A DNA stretch of 64,000 nucleotides from Mucilaginibacter yixingensis (GTDB lineage: Bacteria; Bacteroidota; Bacteroidia; Sphingobacteriales; Sphingobacteriaceae). The translations under genes were made by a program, and so were the position numbers. Under the pieces are notes generated by a model. It had not been told where the DNA came from and ran no database searches. It saw nothing but the letters and a program-made list of their open reading frames with translations. The DNA is taken from NCBI RefSeq assembly GCF_041080815.1, contig NZ_CP160205.1:372001-436000 (forward strand). The letters run 5' to 3'. Positions 22,706 through 30,620 of the stretch are shown here, piece by piece; the first letter of the stretch is position 1; every line of letters begins with the position of its first letter.

Positions 22706-24595
22706 ATGATCTCAAACTTAAGGAAAACGCTTTGGCTAGCAGCGCTTACGCTATTTTGCCAGTTACTACAGGCTCAAACCATACTGGTAAAACCGGTTAA
22801 CATACAGCAGGCTTATACCAACGGTACCCGCAGCGATGATGGCCGTCCCGGCAAAAATTACTGGCAAAACACGGCCGATTATCATATCAAAGTTAGCTTC
22901 GATCCGCAAACCCGAAACGTTGGGGGCTCGGTAGAAATTGATTACGTCAATAACAGCCCGGATACGCTGAAGCAAATAGTATTTAAGCTGTATCCCAACA
23001 TTTATAAAAAAGGTGCCGCCCGCGATAAACCCGTTAATCCGGAAGATCTTACAGACGGTGTACAGATCTCGCATCTCAAAATCGGCAGCAAAAATATTGA
23101 TGTAAACAACCATGATGCCCTGACTATTGACGGTACCAACATGACGGTGCCAAATCAACAGGTTTTGCCGCATCAAAAAGTGCATATGTCGGTTGGCTAT
23201 GCGTACAATCTTAACAAGGGCTCGCACAACCGTACCGGGCAGGTTGAGGATGGATCGTATTTCATTGCTTATTTCTTTCCGCGTGTGGCTGTATACGATG
23301 ATATTGATGGCTGGAACACCATCCCATACACCGGCACGGCGGAGTTTTATAATGATTTCTGTCATTTTAACGCGGAGGTTACCCTGCCCGCTGATTATGT
23401 GGTATGGGCCACCGGTACGCTTACCAACGCTACCGAAGTGCTGAATAAAAGAATTGCCGACCGTATAGCCCTGGCTGCCCAACAGGATAGTGTAACCAAT
23501 ATTATTACCGAGGCCGATGTGAAGGCGGGCGACGTTACCACTAAAGGCGATAAGCATACCTGGAAGTTTGAGGCCGATAGCGTGACTGATTTTGTGTTTG
23601 CTACCAGTAATCACTACATCTGGCAGGCATCAAGCCTGGTGGTTGACCCCCAAACCGGCAGACGTACACGCGTTGACGCAGCCTTCAACCCTAAACACAA
23701 AAGTTTTTTTAACGTGATTGGCTATGCCCGTAAAACGGTAGCGGCTATGAGCTATCAGTTTATTAAATGGCCCTTCCCGTATGAGCATGAAACCGTGTTT
23801 GATGGGCTCGACCAGATGGAATACCCCATGATGGTAAACGATAACCCGTTGGATATTGTAGCCGATGATATTGAACTGACCGATCACGAGATTTTTCATA
23901 CCATGTTTCCTTTTTACATGGGTATTAACGAAACCAAATACGGCTGGATGGATGAAGGCTGGGCCACCATTGGCGAGTGGCTGATTACCGCGATGATTGA
24001 TCCGTCTGTTACCGATAAATATGGAATAGACAATTATGCTCTGTCTGCCGGGCACGAGGATGATGTGCCTATTACTACCCTTACTACAGAACTGGGGGGC
24101 TCGGCAGAGTTTACCAATCCCTACTCCAAACCGGCTATGGGCTACCTGTATATAAAAGATCTGCTGGGTGATGAGCTGTTTACCAAAGCTATGCATCATT
24201 ATATTGCCCTGTGGCACGGCAAACATCCCGGACCGTTTGATTTTTTTAATTGCATCAATGAAGGCTCGGGCCGTAACCTTAACTGGTTTTGGCAGCGCTG
24301 GTTTTTTGAGCGTGGCGTGCCGGATATGGCCATCAGCTCGGTAACCCACATCGGTAATCAATACAAAGCCACCATTAAGCAGGTAGGCAACAAGCCACTG
24401 CCCATCCATCTCACGCTAAATTTGGCCGATGGCAGCAAACAGATTGTGCATAAAGACATATCAGCCTGGGAGAAGGGTAACAAAACCTATGTGGTAGATT
24501 TTACCACTGGAAAAAAGATTAAAACCATTGTACTGGGCGATGTGCTGATCCCCGACTCGGACCCTAAGAATAACACGTTTGTGATGAAGCGTTGA
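22706..24595 (+). CDS. Secreted M1 family aminopeptidase-like metallopeptidase
   Basis: M1 enzymes are zinc aminopeptidases. The 629-residue protein has a signal peptide (WLAALTLFCQLLQAQ), an N-terminal beta domain (YHIKVSFDPQTRNVGGSVEI) and the catalytic HEIFH at about residue 393, followed after 18 residues by Glu in MDEGWATIGEW. This gives the H-E-x2-H-x18-E zinc site. The exopeptidase GxMEN motif is replaced by GLDQMEYPMM near residue 372, which keeps the Glu in a similar place. It is probably periplasmic or secreted. Confidence 0.9.
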   Translation: MISNLRKTLWLAALTLFCQLLQAQTILVKPVNIQQAYTNGTRSDDGRPGKNYWQNTADYHIKVSFDPQTRNVGGSVEIDYVNNSPDTLKQIVFKLYPNIYKKGAARDKPVNPEDLTDGVQISHLKIGSKNIDVNNHDALTIDGTNMTVPNQQVLPHQKVHMSVGYAYNLNKGSHNRTGQVEDGSYFIAYFFPRVAVYDDIDGWNTIPYTGTAEFYNDFCHFNAEVTLPADYVVWATGTLTNATEVLNKRIADRIALAAQQDSVTNIITEADVKAGDVTTKGDKHTWKFEADSVTDFVFATSNHYIWQASSLVVDPQTGRRTRVDAAFNPKHKSFFNVIGYARKTVAAMSYQFIKWPFPYEHETVFDGLDQMEYPMMVNDNPLDIVADDIELTDHEIFHTMFPFYMGINETKYGWMDEGWATIGEWLITAMIDPSVTDKYGIDNYALSAGHEDDVPITTLTTELGGSAEFTNPYSKPAMGYLYIKDLLGDELFTKAMHHYIALWHGKHPGPFDFFNCINEGSGRNLNWFWQRWFFERGVPDMAISSVTHIGNQYKATIKQVGNKPLPIHLTLNLADGSKQIVHKDISAWEKGNKTYVVDFTTGKKIKTIVLGDVLIPDSDPKNNTFVMKR

Positions 24596-25215
24596 GAGGG
24601 TATAGACGGTCGGGAGAAAAGGTTCCCCAGGGTGCTAAAAAGGGTAGGGTGTCATCCTGAGCCCCGTAGAAGGGCGCGCGATGGCTAATTGCTCAACAAG
24701 CGTGTTTCGACAAACTACCCATGACAGGTTGTGCTTTGTGGTTAGAGCTAGTACTGATGCTGAGCGTCAGTCCGGCTCAGTCGCCGCCGGAGGGCTCGAT
24801 ACTTTTGAGCCCAAAAGTATCCAAAAGGCTTTAACAGCGTAATGGCTTCTTTGCCGCACAAGGCCTTTGCGCGGCAAATCAGTCAGCACCACAGGGCCGC
24901 AATTACCGCCCCCGCTGTCGCATCACACAAACCCTACGCTTCTGGCGGCAATTGAATGCCCTCTTCCACCACACAAACCCTTCCTGTGCTGCCCGCTTTC
25001 ACCCGAAGCCCGACGCTGTTGGTTAACGGCTAATCATGTCATTTCACCTTCATAGTCCCGCCGTCGGGATTCTATTACGCAACATAACACCTTTGTTATA
25101 CTGTATTTAACCCGCCCGTGCTTTGGATTTTGTATCTTCTAATGGTAATGGGTGCTAGGCAAATCTCAACATCATACTTAACTTTACTTATCATCAACAA
25201 CCATTTATCCACTAT
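24596..25215. other. 620-bp intergenic region with several palindromes and a degenerate family D repeat
   Basis: No convincing gene is present. A degenerate family D repeat spans about 24645-24735 (GGGTGTCATCCTGAGC, then GTGTTTCGACAAACTACC). Short palindromes follow: ACTTTTG-AGCC-CAAAAGT (24801-24818), TTTGCCGC with GCGGCAAA (24850-24878) and TCCCG-CCG-TCGGGA near 25050-25070. The stretch 24880-25030 is C-rich with repeated CACACAAACCCT words and reads like a longer intergenic repeat or a decayed element. The promoter of the following SDR gene should lie near its end, but no exact TAnnTTTG box was found. Confidence 0.5.
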
Positions 25216-25812
25216 ATGAAAATTATTATTGTTGGCGCCACTGGCACCATTGGCAAGTACGTTACCGCTGCTTTGCAAAAAGATCACGAGATTATACAAG
25301 TGGGCTCAAAAAGCGGCGATATACAGTTAGACATTACCTCGCCCGATGCCATTAAACAGTTTTTTGAAAAGATTGGCAGCTTTGATGCTTTGATCAGCAC
25401 CGCTGGCGATGGCCATTTTGGCCCGCTGGGTAGTATGACCGATACCGATTTTCGCAAGGGTATTAATAGCAAACTGATGGGACAGGTTAACCTGGTGCTG
25501 CAGGGGCAGCATTATATCAATCCTAAAGGTTCATTTACGTTAACCTCTGGTATTTTGTCAGAAGATCCTGTTGTTTATGCCGCAGGCTTGAGTGCCGTTA
25601 ATGCTGCCCTGGATGGCTTTGTGCGTGGCGCAGCTATAGAGCTGGATAATGGCGTACGTATTAATGCGGTTAGTCCGGGTGTGGTAGAAGACTCGCCTGG
25701 TTATTTCCCTTACTTTCCCGGCCATATTCCGGTTAAGATGGATCGTGTTACGCAGGCTTACCTGAAAAGCGTATTGGGTGCGGCTACAGGGCAGGTGTTC
25801 AAGGTGTTTTAG
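25216..25812 (+). CDS. Short-chain dehydrogenase-like protein with an incomplete catalytic motif
   Basis: The 198-residue protein has an SDR Rossmann fold: VGATGTIGKYVTAAL (nucleotide-binding GxxGxxG, residues 5-19), DALISTAGDGHFGPL in place of the NAG motif and GVRINAVSPGVVEDSP near the C-terminus. The expected Y-x3-K reads YAAGL, so Lys is missing. It may bind NADP without the usual proton relay or use another residue. It is shorter than the common 250 residues. The substrate is unknown. Confidence 0.85.
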   Translation: MKIIIVGATGTIGKYVTAALQKDHEIIQVGSKSGDIQLDITSPDAIKQFFEKIGSFDALISTAGDGHFGPLGSMTDTDFRKGINSKLMGQVNLVLQGQHYINPKGSFTLTSGILSEDPVVYAAGLSAVNAALDGFVRGAAIELDNGVRINAVSPGVVEDSPGYFPYFPGHIPVKMDRVTQAYLKSVLGAATGQVFKVF

Positions 25813-25822
25813 CTGCCCTATA

Positions 25823-25908
25823 CGTCATGCCGAACTTGTTTCGGCACCCCAAGGGACAAGTAATCAGGAGAATCAGCATGTGGGGTCCCGAAACAAGTTC
25901 GGGATGAC
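25823..25908. repeat. Family C inverted repeat (copy 2)
   Basis: GTCATGCCGAACTTGTTTCG plus GCACCCC faces GGGGTCCCGAAACAAGTTCG plus GGATGAC around a loop of about 28 nt. It lies between convergent genes and has the same orientation of arms as the copy at 9495-9597. Confidence 0.85.
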
Positions 25909-25928
25909 CTTAAGTAGAATAAACAAAT

Positions 25929-25947
25929 AGGCCGGGTAACCGGCCTT
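25929..25947 (-). terminator. Hairpin just after the stop of the 119-residue minus-strand gene
   Basis: AGGCCGGTTACCCGGCCT on the minus strand folds into a GC-rich stem and is followed by TATTTGTTTATTCT. It begins 3 nt after the stop codon. The T-run is imperfect. Confidence 0.55.
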
Positions 25948-25949
25948 TA

Positions 25950-26309
25950 CTATTTCAAACGCTGATGCCAGTCGCCGCCAGACTCGCGGTCAACCGTTTG
26001 TTGCGATTCAAAGTTAATTAACACCGCGTCGCGGGCTTCGGCAGGATAGTCGTATTTTTCAAAGAGCCCTCTTAGTTTGCTATTCAGGCCGGCATCGGTT
26101 TTCAGAAAATCGCGTTCGGTATCGGTTTGTACGCATATCCAAAATACCAGATTTTTTGGATCAGCCTGATAATCGCCCAACCAAAGGATGTTAAAACGTT
26201 CATCGGTATGGCCCTGAACAATCAGTTCAAAATTATCATTGATAATGGCGATGACGTTCTTTAGATCGCTATCTGCCTGGCTTGCGAAAAGGTTTTTGAA
26301 GAAACTCAT
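25950..26309 (-). CDS. Hypothetical protein
   Basis: I do not recognise this 119-residue protein. It starts MSFFKNLFASQADSDLK, has no signal peptide or membrane segment and alternates beta-like stretches (NFELIVQGH, FNILWLGDY, NLVFWICVQT) with a C-terminal helix. This could be a small alpha/beta cytosolic domain. A hairpin directly after the stop marks its 3' end. Neighbours give no functional hint. Confidence 0.7.
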   Translation of the reverse strand: MSFFKNLFASQADSDLKNVIAIINDNFELIVQGHTDERFNILWLGDYQADPKNLVFWICVQTDTERDFLKTDAGLNSKLRGLFEKYDYPAEARDAVLINFESQQTVDRESGGDWHQRLK

Positions 26310-26417
26310 TTTCTAAGATAGCGAAAATGACTTAATGTAGGTGATAACGTTTAATTAAGCTGTTGTGTTGTCCATTTAAAGCAGGTACATTTAATAAACC
26401 AATAATCACAGCCGAAT

Positions 26418-26879
26418 ATGAGTCCTGAGGTTCCCGTTATCCTTTTAGTTTTAGCTACTCCTGTTTTTCTTTTCTGGTATTGGTTTTACCGTAAAAGGAT
26501 AGCTAGTAAAGTCAAAAGGCGTTTTTTTATCTGGATTTCTACTGTTATTTCAACCCCAATTTTCTATGCGACCTTAATTGGTATATGGATCTTCTGCATA
26601 ACTTATTATCCTAACCGAGATTTTGATAGAAAGAGATGGATTAGAGATAAACAAAAACGCTACGAACTTGCAAAGGACATTATTGACAGTAAGATGCTTA
26701 TTGGTAAGAACAAAAGCGAAGTAAGTGCACTGTTGGGAGTGGATGAAAACAAAATTGACAATAACGATTGGTACTATTATCTAGGATTTGTTCCAGAGTT
26801 GGTCAATATTGATCAGGATGTATTGCAGGTGAGTTTTAGGAATGGTAGAGTGTACTACGTTAGTGAGTTTCAAGAATAA
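26418..26879 (+). CDS. Hypothetical membrane protein
   Basis: The 153-residue protein has two N-terminal membrane helices (VPVILLVLATPVFLFWYWFY and a second around FIWISTVISTPIFYATLIGI) followed by a soluble part of about 90 residues. The soluble part has KSEVSALLGVDENKIDNNDW and YYLGFVPE, a layout similar to small BamE/SmpA-like domains in which 'G.s.seV..lLG.P' precedes a Tyr-rich strand. That similarity is only suggestive. The gene is AT-rich compared with its neighbours. Confidence 0.72.
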   Translation: MSPEVPVILLVLATPVFLFWYWFYRKRIASKVKRRFFIWISTVISTPIFYATLIGIWIFCITYYPNRDFDRKRWIRDKQKRYELAKDIIDSKMLIGKNKSEVSALLGVDENKIDNNDWYYYLGFVPELVNIDQDVLQVSFRNGRVYYVSEFQE

Positions 26880-26927
26880 TTAAATTATTAGTTTCAGCGG
26901 CTCGAGCTTAGGTCAGAAAATGTTTTT

Positions 26928-27332
26928 ATGGACACTGCGACTATCATCACATCAAGTCAAGAAGTTATCGCTCGGTTCGATAAATTTATCTATGCTTATC
27001 CGGCTTTGCGCTATCAATCTAAAGATCAGGACACAGCCTTTTTTTGTAGTACAGATAATGAAAGAGTACGGTTGTTCTATCATTTTAAGTTAGAAGATCC
27101 CGAATACCAGTTTAAATGGAACTATCCAAAGGAAAATGCCGATTGTATAAGAAGCTTTTACAATAGTCAGCCTTTCTTTATGATTGATTTATCGTACAGG
27201 TCTGAAGATATGCTATTTGTTTTAATTAGGTACTTTAAAGATTACTTATTGCAACATGACAAAGAAGGTTTATCGACTGTTCTGTTTAGTGATAAAGACT
27301 TCAATCTGATAAAATTAGAGGAATACCTGTAG
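26928..27332 (+). CDS. Hypothetical protein
   Basis: I do not recognise this 134-residue protein. It has no signal peptide and is rich in aromatic and charged residues (RLFYHFKLEDPEYQFKWNYP, DMLFVLIRYFKDYLL). It follows the membrane protein gene by 48 nt, shares its AT-rich base use and ends at a family F repeat that overlaps its stop codon. The pair may be a recently acquired, poorly conserved unit. Confidence 0.65.
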   Translation: MDTATIITSSQEVIARFDKFIYAYPALRYQSKDQDTAFFCSTDNERVRLFYHFKLEDPEYQFKWNYPKENADCIRSFYNSQPFFMIDLSYRSEDMLFVLIRYFKDYLLQHDKEGLSTVLFSDKDFNLIKLEEYL

Positions 27333-27413
27333 AGCCACATATTTGTGGCTCCGGTTGCAAGTCGGCATTGCATGGTGGAATTTATGATGGGAGCCACAAA
27401 TATGTGGCTCTAC
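27329..27413. repeat. Family F inverted repeat (AGCCACA..ATTTGTGGCT), copy 1
   Basis: GTAGAGCCACATATTTGTGG plus CTCC (27329-27352) faces GGGAGCCACAAATATGTGGC plus TCTAC (27389-27413). Each arm is also a palindrome by itself (AGCCACA-TATT-TGTGGCT), so several alternative stems are possible. The left arm contains the stop codon of the preceding gene. A single-arm copy is at 44969-44993. Confidence 0.85.
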
Positions 27414-27423
27414 AAAATAAAAA

Positions 27424-27446
27424 AAGCCGGTCTAAAAGACCGGCTT
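27424..27446 (-). terminator. Terminator of gcvP
   Basis: Perfect 10-bp arms AAGCCGGTCT and AGACCGGCTT with a 3-nt loop. On the minus strand they are followed by a run of T residues, 28 nt past the gcvP stop. Confidence 0.85.
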
Positions 27447-27474
27447 CTCTATTTAAAACCTTTTACCTCAAAAC

Positions 27475-30384
27475 TCACGTTCCAAACTCAGGTGTGCTTA
27501 CTTCGCTTTCTTCAAACTCATAATCGCTTAGTGGCGGGCATGAGCAGATGAGGGTTCTGTCGCCATAGGTGTCGTTTACACGGCCTACTGACGGCCAGAA
27601 CTTATAGTCGGCTACATAAGGTAGTGGGAAGGCTGCTTTTTGGCGGGTATATGAGTGCGTCCACTCGTTGCCGGTTACAACGGCAGCGGTGTGCGGTGCA
27701 TTTTTCAGCGGGTTGTCTGTTTTGTCTGACAGGCCTTTTTCAACATTGTCAATTTCATGACGGATGGCAATCATCGCATCGCAGAAACGGTCAAGTTCGC
27801 TTTTAGGTTCGCTTTCAGTTGGCTCAACCATTACCGTGCCTGCAACCGGGAATGATACGGTTGGCGCGTGGAAACCATAGTCCATCAGGCGCTTGGCAAT
27901 ATCTGTTACCTCAATGCCGAAGCTTTTGAATGAGCGGCAATCCAGTATCATCTCATGCGCGCAACGGCCATGCGAGCCGGTGTACAGCACCGGGTAATGA
28001 TGTTCCAGGCGAGATTTGATATAGTTGGCGTTCAGAATAGCATAACGGGTAGCATCGGTCAAACCCTCGGCGCCCATCATGGCAATATAAGCATGAGAGA
28101 TGATGAGGATAGAGGCCGAACCCCAAGGCGCAGCCGAAACCGCGTGGATAGATTTACCTTGCTCAATATCAACCACGGCATGGCCTGGCAGGTAAGGCAC
28201 CAGGTGTTTAGCCACACCAATAGGGCCCATGCCAGGGCCACCGCCACCATGCGGGATACAGAAGGTTTTGTGCAGGTTAAGGTGGCAAACATCGGCACCA
28301 ATATTGGCCGGACTGGTTAAGCCCACCTGTGCGTTCATGTTGGCGCCATCCATATAAACCTGGCCACCATTCTGGTGAATAATATCGCAAACCTCAATGA
28401 TGCTTTCCTCAAATACCCCATGGGTAGATGGGTAGGTTACCATCAGGCAAGAAAGATCGTCTTTGTGTTCTTCGGCTTTGGCTTTCAGATCGGCTACGTC
28501 AATGTTGCCGTTCTCATCGCATTTTACCACGATGATCTTCATGCCGGCCATAGCTGCCGAAGCAGGGTTGGTGCCGTGTGCTGATGACGGGATCAAAGCG
28601 ATGTTACGGTGATGATCACCACGATCATTATGATACGCGCGGATTACCATCAACCCGGCATACTCGCCTTGTGCGCCGGCATTTGGCTGCAGGCTCATAG
28701 CGGCAAAGCCGGTAATTTCGCTCAACCAGTTGTTCAGTTCGTCAAATAGTTGCATGTAGCCGCCGGTTTGGTCGGTTGGTGCAAATGGGTGCAGTTTGCT
28801 AAACTCGGGCCAGGTAACCGGTACCATCTCGGTGGTGGCATTCAGCTTCATAGTGCAAGAACCCAGGGCGATCATGCTGTGGCACAGCGAAAGATCTTTC
28901 GTTTCCAGCGATTTGATATAACGCAGCATCTCATGCTCAGAGTGATGCGTGTTGAATACCGGGTGGGTTAAGTAGGCAGATTGACGCTGTAACTCAGCCG
29001 GGATAATCGTGGTTACATTAGCCTGCAGACCGCTAAAGTCAACATCGCTCAACGTTTTGCCCTTTACTTTGGCAAATACACGAACAATGGTTTTAATATC
29101 TTCCAGGCGGGTAGTTTCATCAATGCTGATAGTTACTTCGCTGCCGTTATAGTGGAAATTACATTCCTCATTAATAGCTACGCCGTGCAGCGGAGCTGCC
29201 AGATTGCCCAGATCGAATTTAACTGTATCAAAGTAAGCCTGGTTCAGTTGCTTGTAATCCAACTGCTCTAATGATTGGGTTAACAGAACTGCTAAGCCAT
29301 GTATACGCTCAGCAATCAGCTTCAAACCCTGCGGACCGTGGTAAGCGGCATACATACCAGCCATTATAGCCAGCAGCGCCTGCGCGGTACAAATGTTAGA
29401 AGTTGCCTTATCTCTGCGGATGTGCTGCTCGCGGGTTTGGAGAGCCATACGCAGGGCATAGTCGCCGGCGCTGTCAATAGTTACGCCAATAATGCGGCCC
29501 GGCATTGAGCGCTTGTACTCTTCCTTAGTAGTAAAGAAGGCCGCATGCGGACCACCAAAGCCCATCGGTACGCCGAAGCGCTGCGAGGTACCCACCACAA
29601 TATCTGCGCCCCACTCACCCGGAGGGGTAAGCAGTACCAGGCTCATCAAATCGGCCACTACGGTCAGTTTGATGTTTTGCTGGTGTGCGGCGGTGGCAAA
29701 ATCAGTATAGTTATAAGCCTCGCCTTTGCCTGCCGGGTACTGCACAATGGCGCCAAACATGCTGTCGGTCAGTTCAACCGTGCGGTGGTCACCAATTTGC
29801 AGCTTGATGCCGTAAGGCTCAGAGCGGGTTTTAAGAATGTCAATAGTTTGCGGGAACAGCTCTTCAGATACAAAGAAGGTATCGGCCTGCTGGTTTTTAC
29901 GCAGGGTATACTGCATAAACATGGCCTCGGCGGCGGCGGTACCTTCGTCAAGCAGCGATGCATTGGCAATTTCCATCCCGGTCAGATCAACCACCATGGT
30001 CTGGAAGTTGAGCAGCGCCTGCAAACGGCCCTGGGCAATTTCGGCCTGGTAAGGTGTGTACTGGGTATACCATCCCGGATTTTCCAGAATGTTACGCTGA
30101 ATAACGCCTGGTACAATCACATCATAATAACCCTGGCCAATAAATGATTTGAAAACCTTGTTTTTAGAAGCGGTTTGCTTCAGTGTATTCAGGTAATCAA
30201 ACTCGCTTTTGGCGGTTGGTAAATTAAGCGGGTTTTTTAAGCGGATGCGTTGCGGAATGGTCTGATCGATGAGTTCATCGAGGGATTTTACTCCTACAGT
30301 TTGCAGCATTTTTGCCGTGTCGGCCTGGCTGGGGGCAATGTGCCGCGACTGGAATTTCTCCTGGTAAGCTGTGTTTAAAGTCAT
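27475..30384 (-). CDS. gcvP: Glycine dehydrogenase (decarboxylating), P protein
   Basis: The P protein of the glycine cleavage system decarboxylates glycine on pyridoxal phosphate and passes the aminomethyl group to lipoylated H protein. The 969-residue length is the fused P1-P2 form. The N-terminal half begins [18 protein letters not shown]; the C-terminal half carries the PLP-binding Lys in [19 protein letters not shown] (about residue 706). The gcvT and gcvH partners are not in the window. It is a single-gene transcription unit with a full promoter at 30413-30443 and a hairpin terminator. Confidence 0.98.
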   Translation of the reverse strand: MTLNTAYQEKFQSRHIAPSQADTAKMLQTVGVKSLDELIDQTIPQRIRLKNPLNLPTAKSEFDYLNTLKQTASKNKVFKSFIGQGYYDVIVPGVIQRNILENPGWYTQYTPYQAEIAQGRLQALLNFQTMVVDLTGMEIANASLLDEGTAAAEAMFMQYTLRKNQQADTFFVSEELFPQTIDILKTRSEPYGIKLQIGDHRTVELTDSMFGAIVQYPAGKGEAYNYTDFATAAHQQNIKLTVVADLMSLVLLTPPGEWGADIVVGTSQRFGVPMGFGGPHAAFFTTKEEYKRSMPGRIIGVTIDSAGDYALRMALQTREQHIRRDKATSNICTAQALLAIMAGMYAAYHGPQGLKLIAERIHGLAVLLTQSLEQLDYKQLNQAYFDTVKFDLGNLAAPLHGVAINEECNFHYNGSEVTISIDETTRLEDIKTIVRVFAKVKGKTLSDVDFSGLQANVTTIIPAELQRQSAYLTHPVFNTHHSEHEMLRYIKSLETKDLSLCHSMIALGSCTMKLNATTEMVPVTWPEFSKLHPFAPTDQTGGYMQLFDELNNWLSEITGFAAMSLQPNAGAQGEYAGLMVIRAYHNDRGDHHRNIALIPSSAHGTNPASAAMAGMKIIVVKCDENGNIDVADLKAKAEEHKDDLSCLMVTYPSTHGVFEESIIEVCDIIHQNGGQVYMDGANMNAQVGLTSPANIGADVCHLNLHKTFCIPHGGGGPGMGPIGVAKHLVPYLPGHAVVDIEQGKSIHAVSAAPWGSASILIISHAYIAMMGAEGLTDATRYAILNANYIKSRLEHHYPVLYTGSHGRCAHEMILDCRSFKSFGIEVTDIAKRLMDYGFHAPTVSFPVAGTVMVEPTESEPKSELDRFCDAMIAIRHEIDNVEKGLSDKTDNPLKNAPHTAAVVTGNEWTHSYTRQKAAFPLPYVADYKFWPSVGRVNDTYGDRTLICSCPPLSDYEFEESEVSTPEFGT

Positions 30385-30412
30385 GTATTAAGCTGTCCCT
30401 TTTTTAATGGCG

Positions 30413-30443
30413 CAAAGGTACGCTTTTAACATTGCACTAACAA
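30413..30443 (-). promoter_or_regulatory. Promoter of gcvP (TTG-N20-TACCTTTG)
   Basis: On the minus strand TTG (30443-30441) is followed after 20 bp by TACCTTTG (30420-30413), a full Bacteroidota promoter, 28 nt from the ATG. No glycine riboswitch-like structure was seen in this short leader. Confidence 0.75.
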
Positions 30444-30513
30444 TCGGGAAACAAAAGGTTACAATATATTAACGTGTAAATTTATTAACTTGGTTGGCTG
30501 AAACCTCGACCTG

Positions 30514-30591
30514 ATGGGACGATCACAATTTGTACTATTACTCCTGATGCTATTGGCGCGTCTCGGCGCGCAAGCCGCCACCTTACAGTAA
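30514..30591 (+). pseudogene. Signal-peptide fragment cut off from the gliding/T9SS protein by a frameshift
   Basis: An ATG at 30514 opens a 25-codon frame reading MGRSQFVLLLLMLLARLGAQ and then AATLQ-stop, a typical Sec signal peptide. The downstream secreted protein continues in another frame. Adding one A in the TTACAG stretch near 30584 would join them as ...[19 protein letters not shown], exactly how right-handed beta-helix proteins of this kind begin. It is therefore the true N-terminus of the gene at 30621, separated by a 1-nt deletion or a sequencing error. Confidence 0.75.
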
Positions 30592-30620
30592 CCAGCAATG
30601 CTGATGGCGGGCCGGGTACA

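Noticed and set aside
22766..23614. 282-residue open frame antisense to the M1 peptidase gene
   Set aside because: The plus-strand gene in the same place has a signal peptide and a full zinc site; the antisense frame has no motif, and long antisense frames are common in GC-moderate coding DNA.
24867..25055. 62-residue open frame in the 24.6-25.2 kb gap
   Set aside because: It is rich in Pro, His and Cys because of C-rich repeat DNA and has no start signal or family pattern.
29545..30147. 200-residue open frame on the plus strand inside gcvP
   Set aside because: Shadow of gcvP; no recognisable domain and no promoter.
30385..30440. Possible glycine riboswitch ahead of gcvP
   Set aside because: The leader after the -7 box is only 28 nt, too short for a glycine aptamer.
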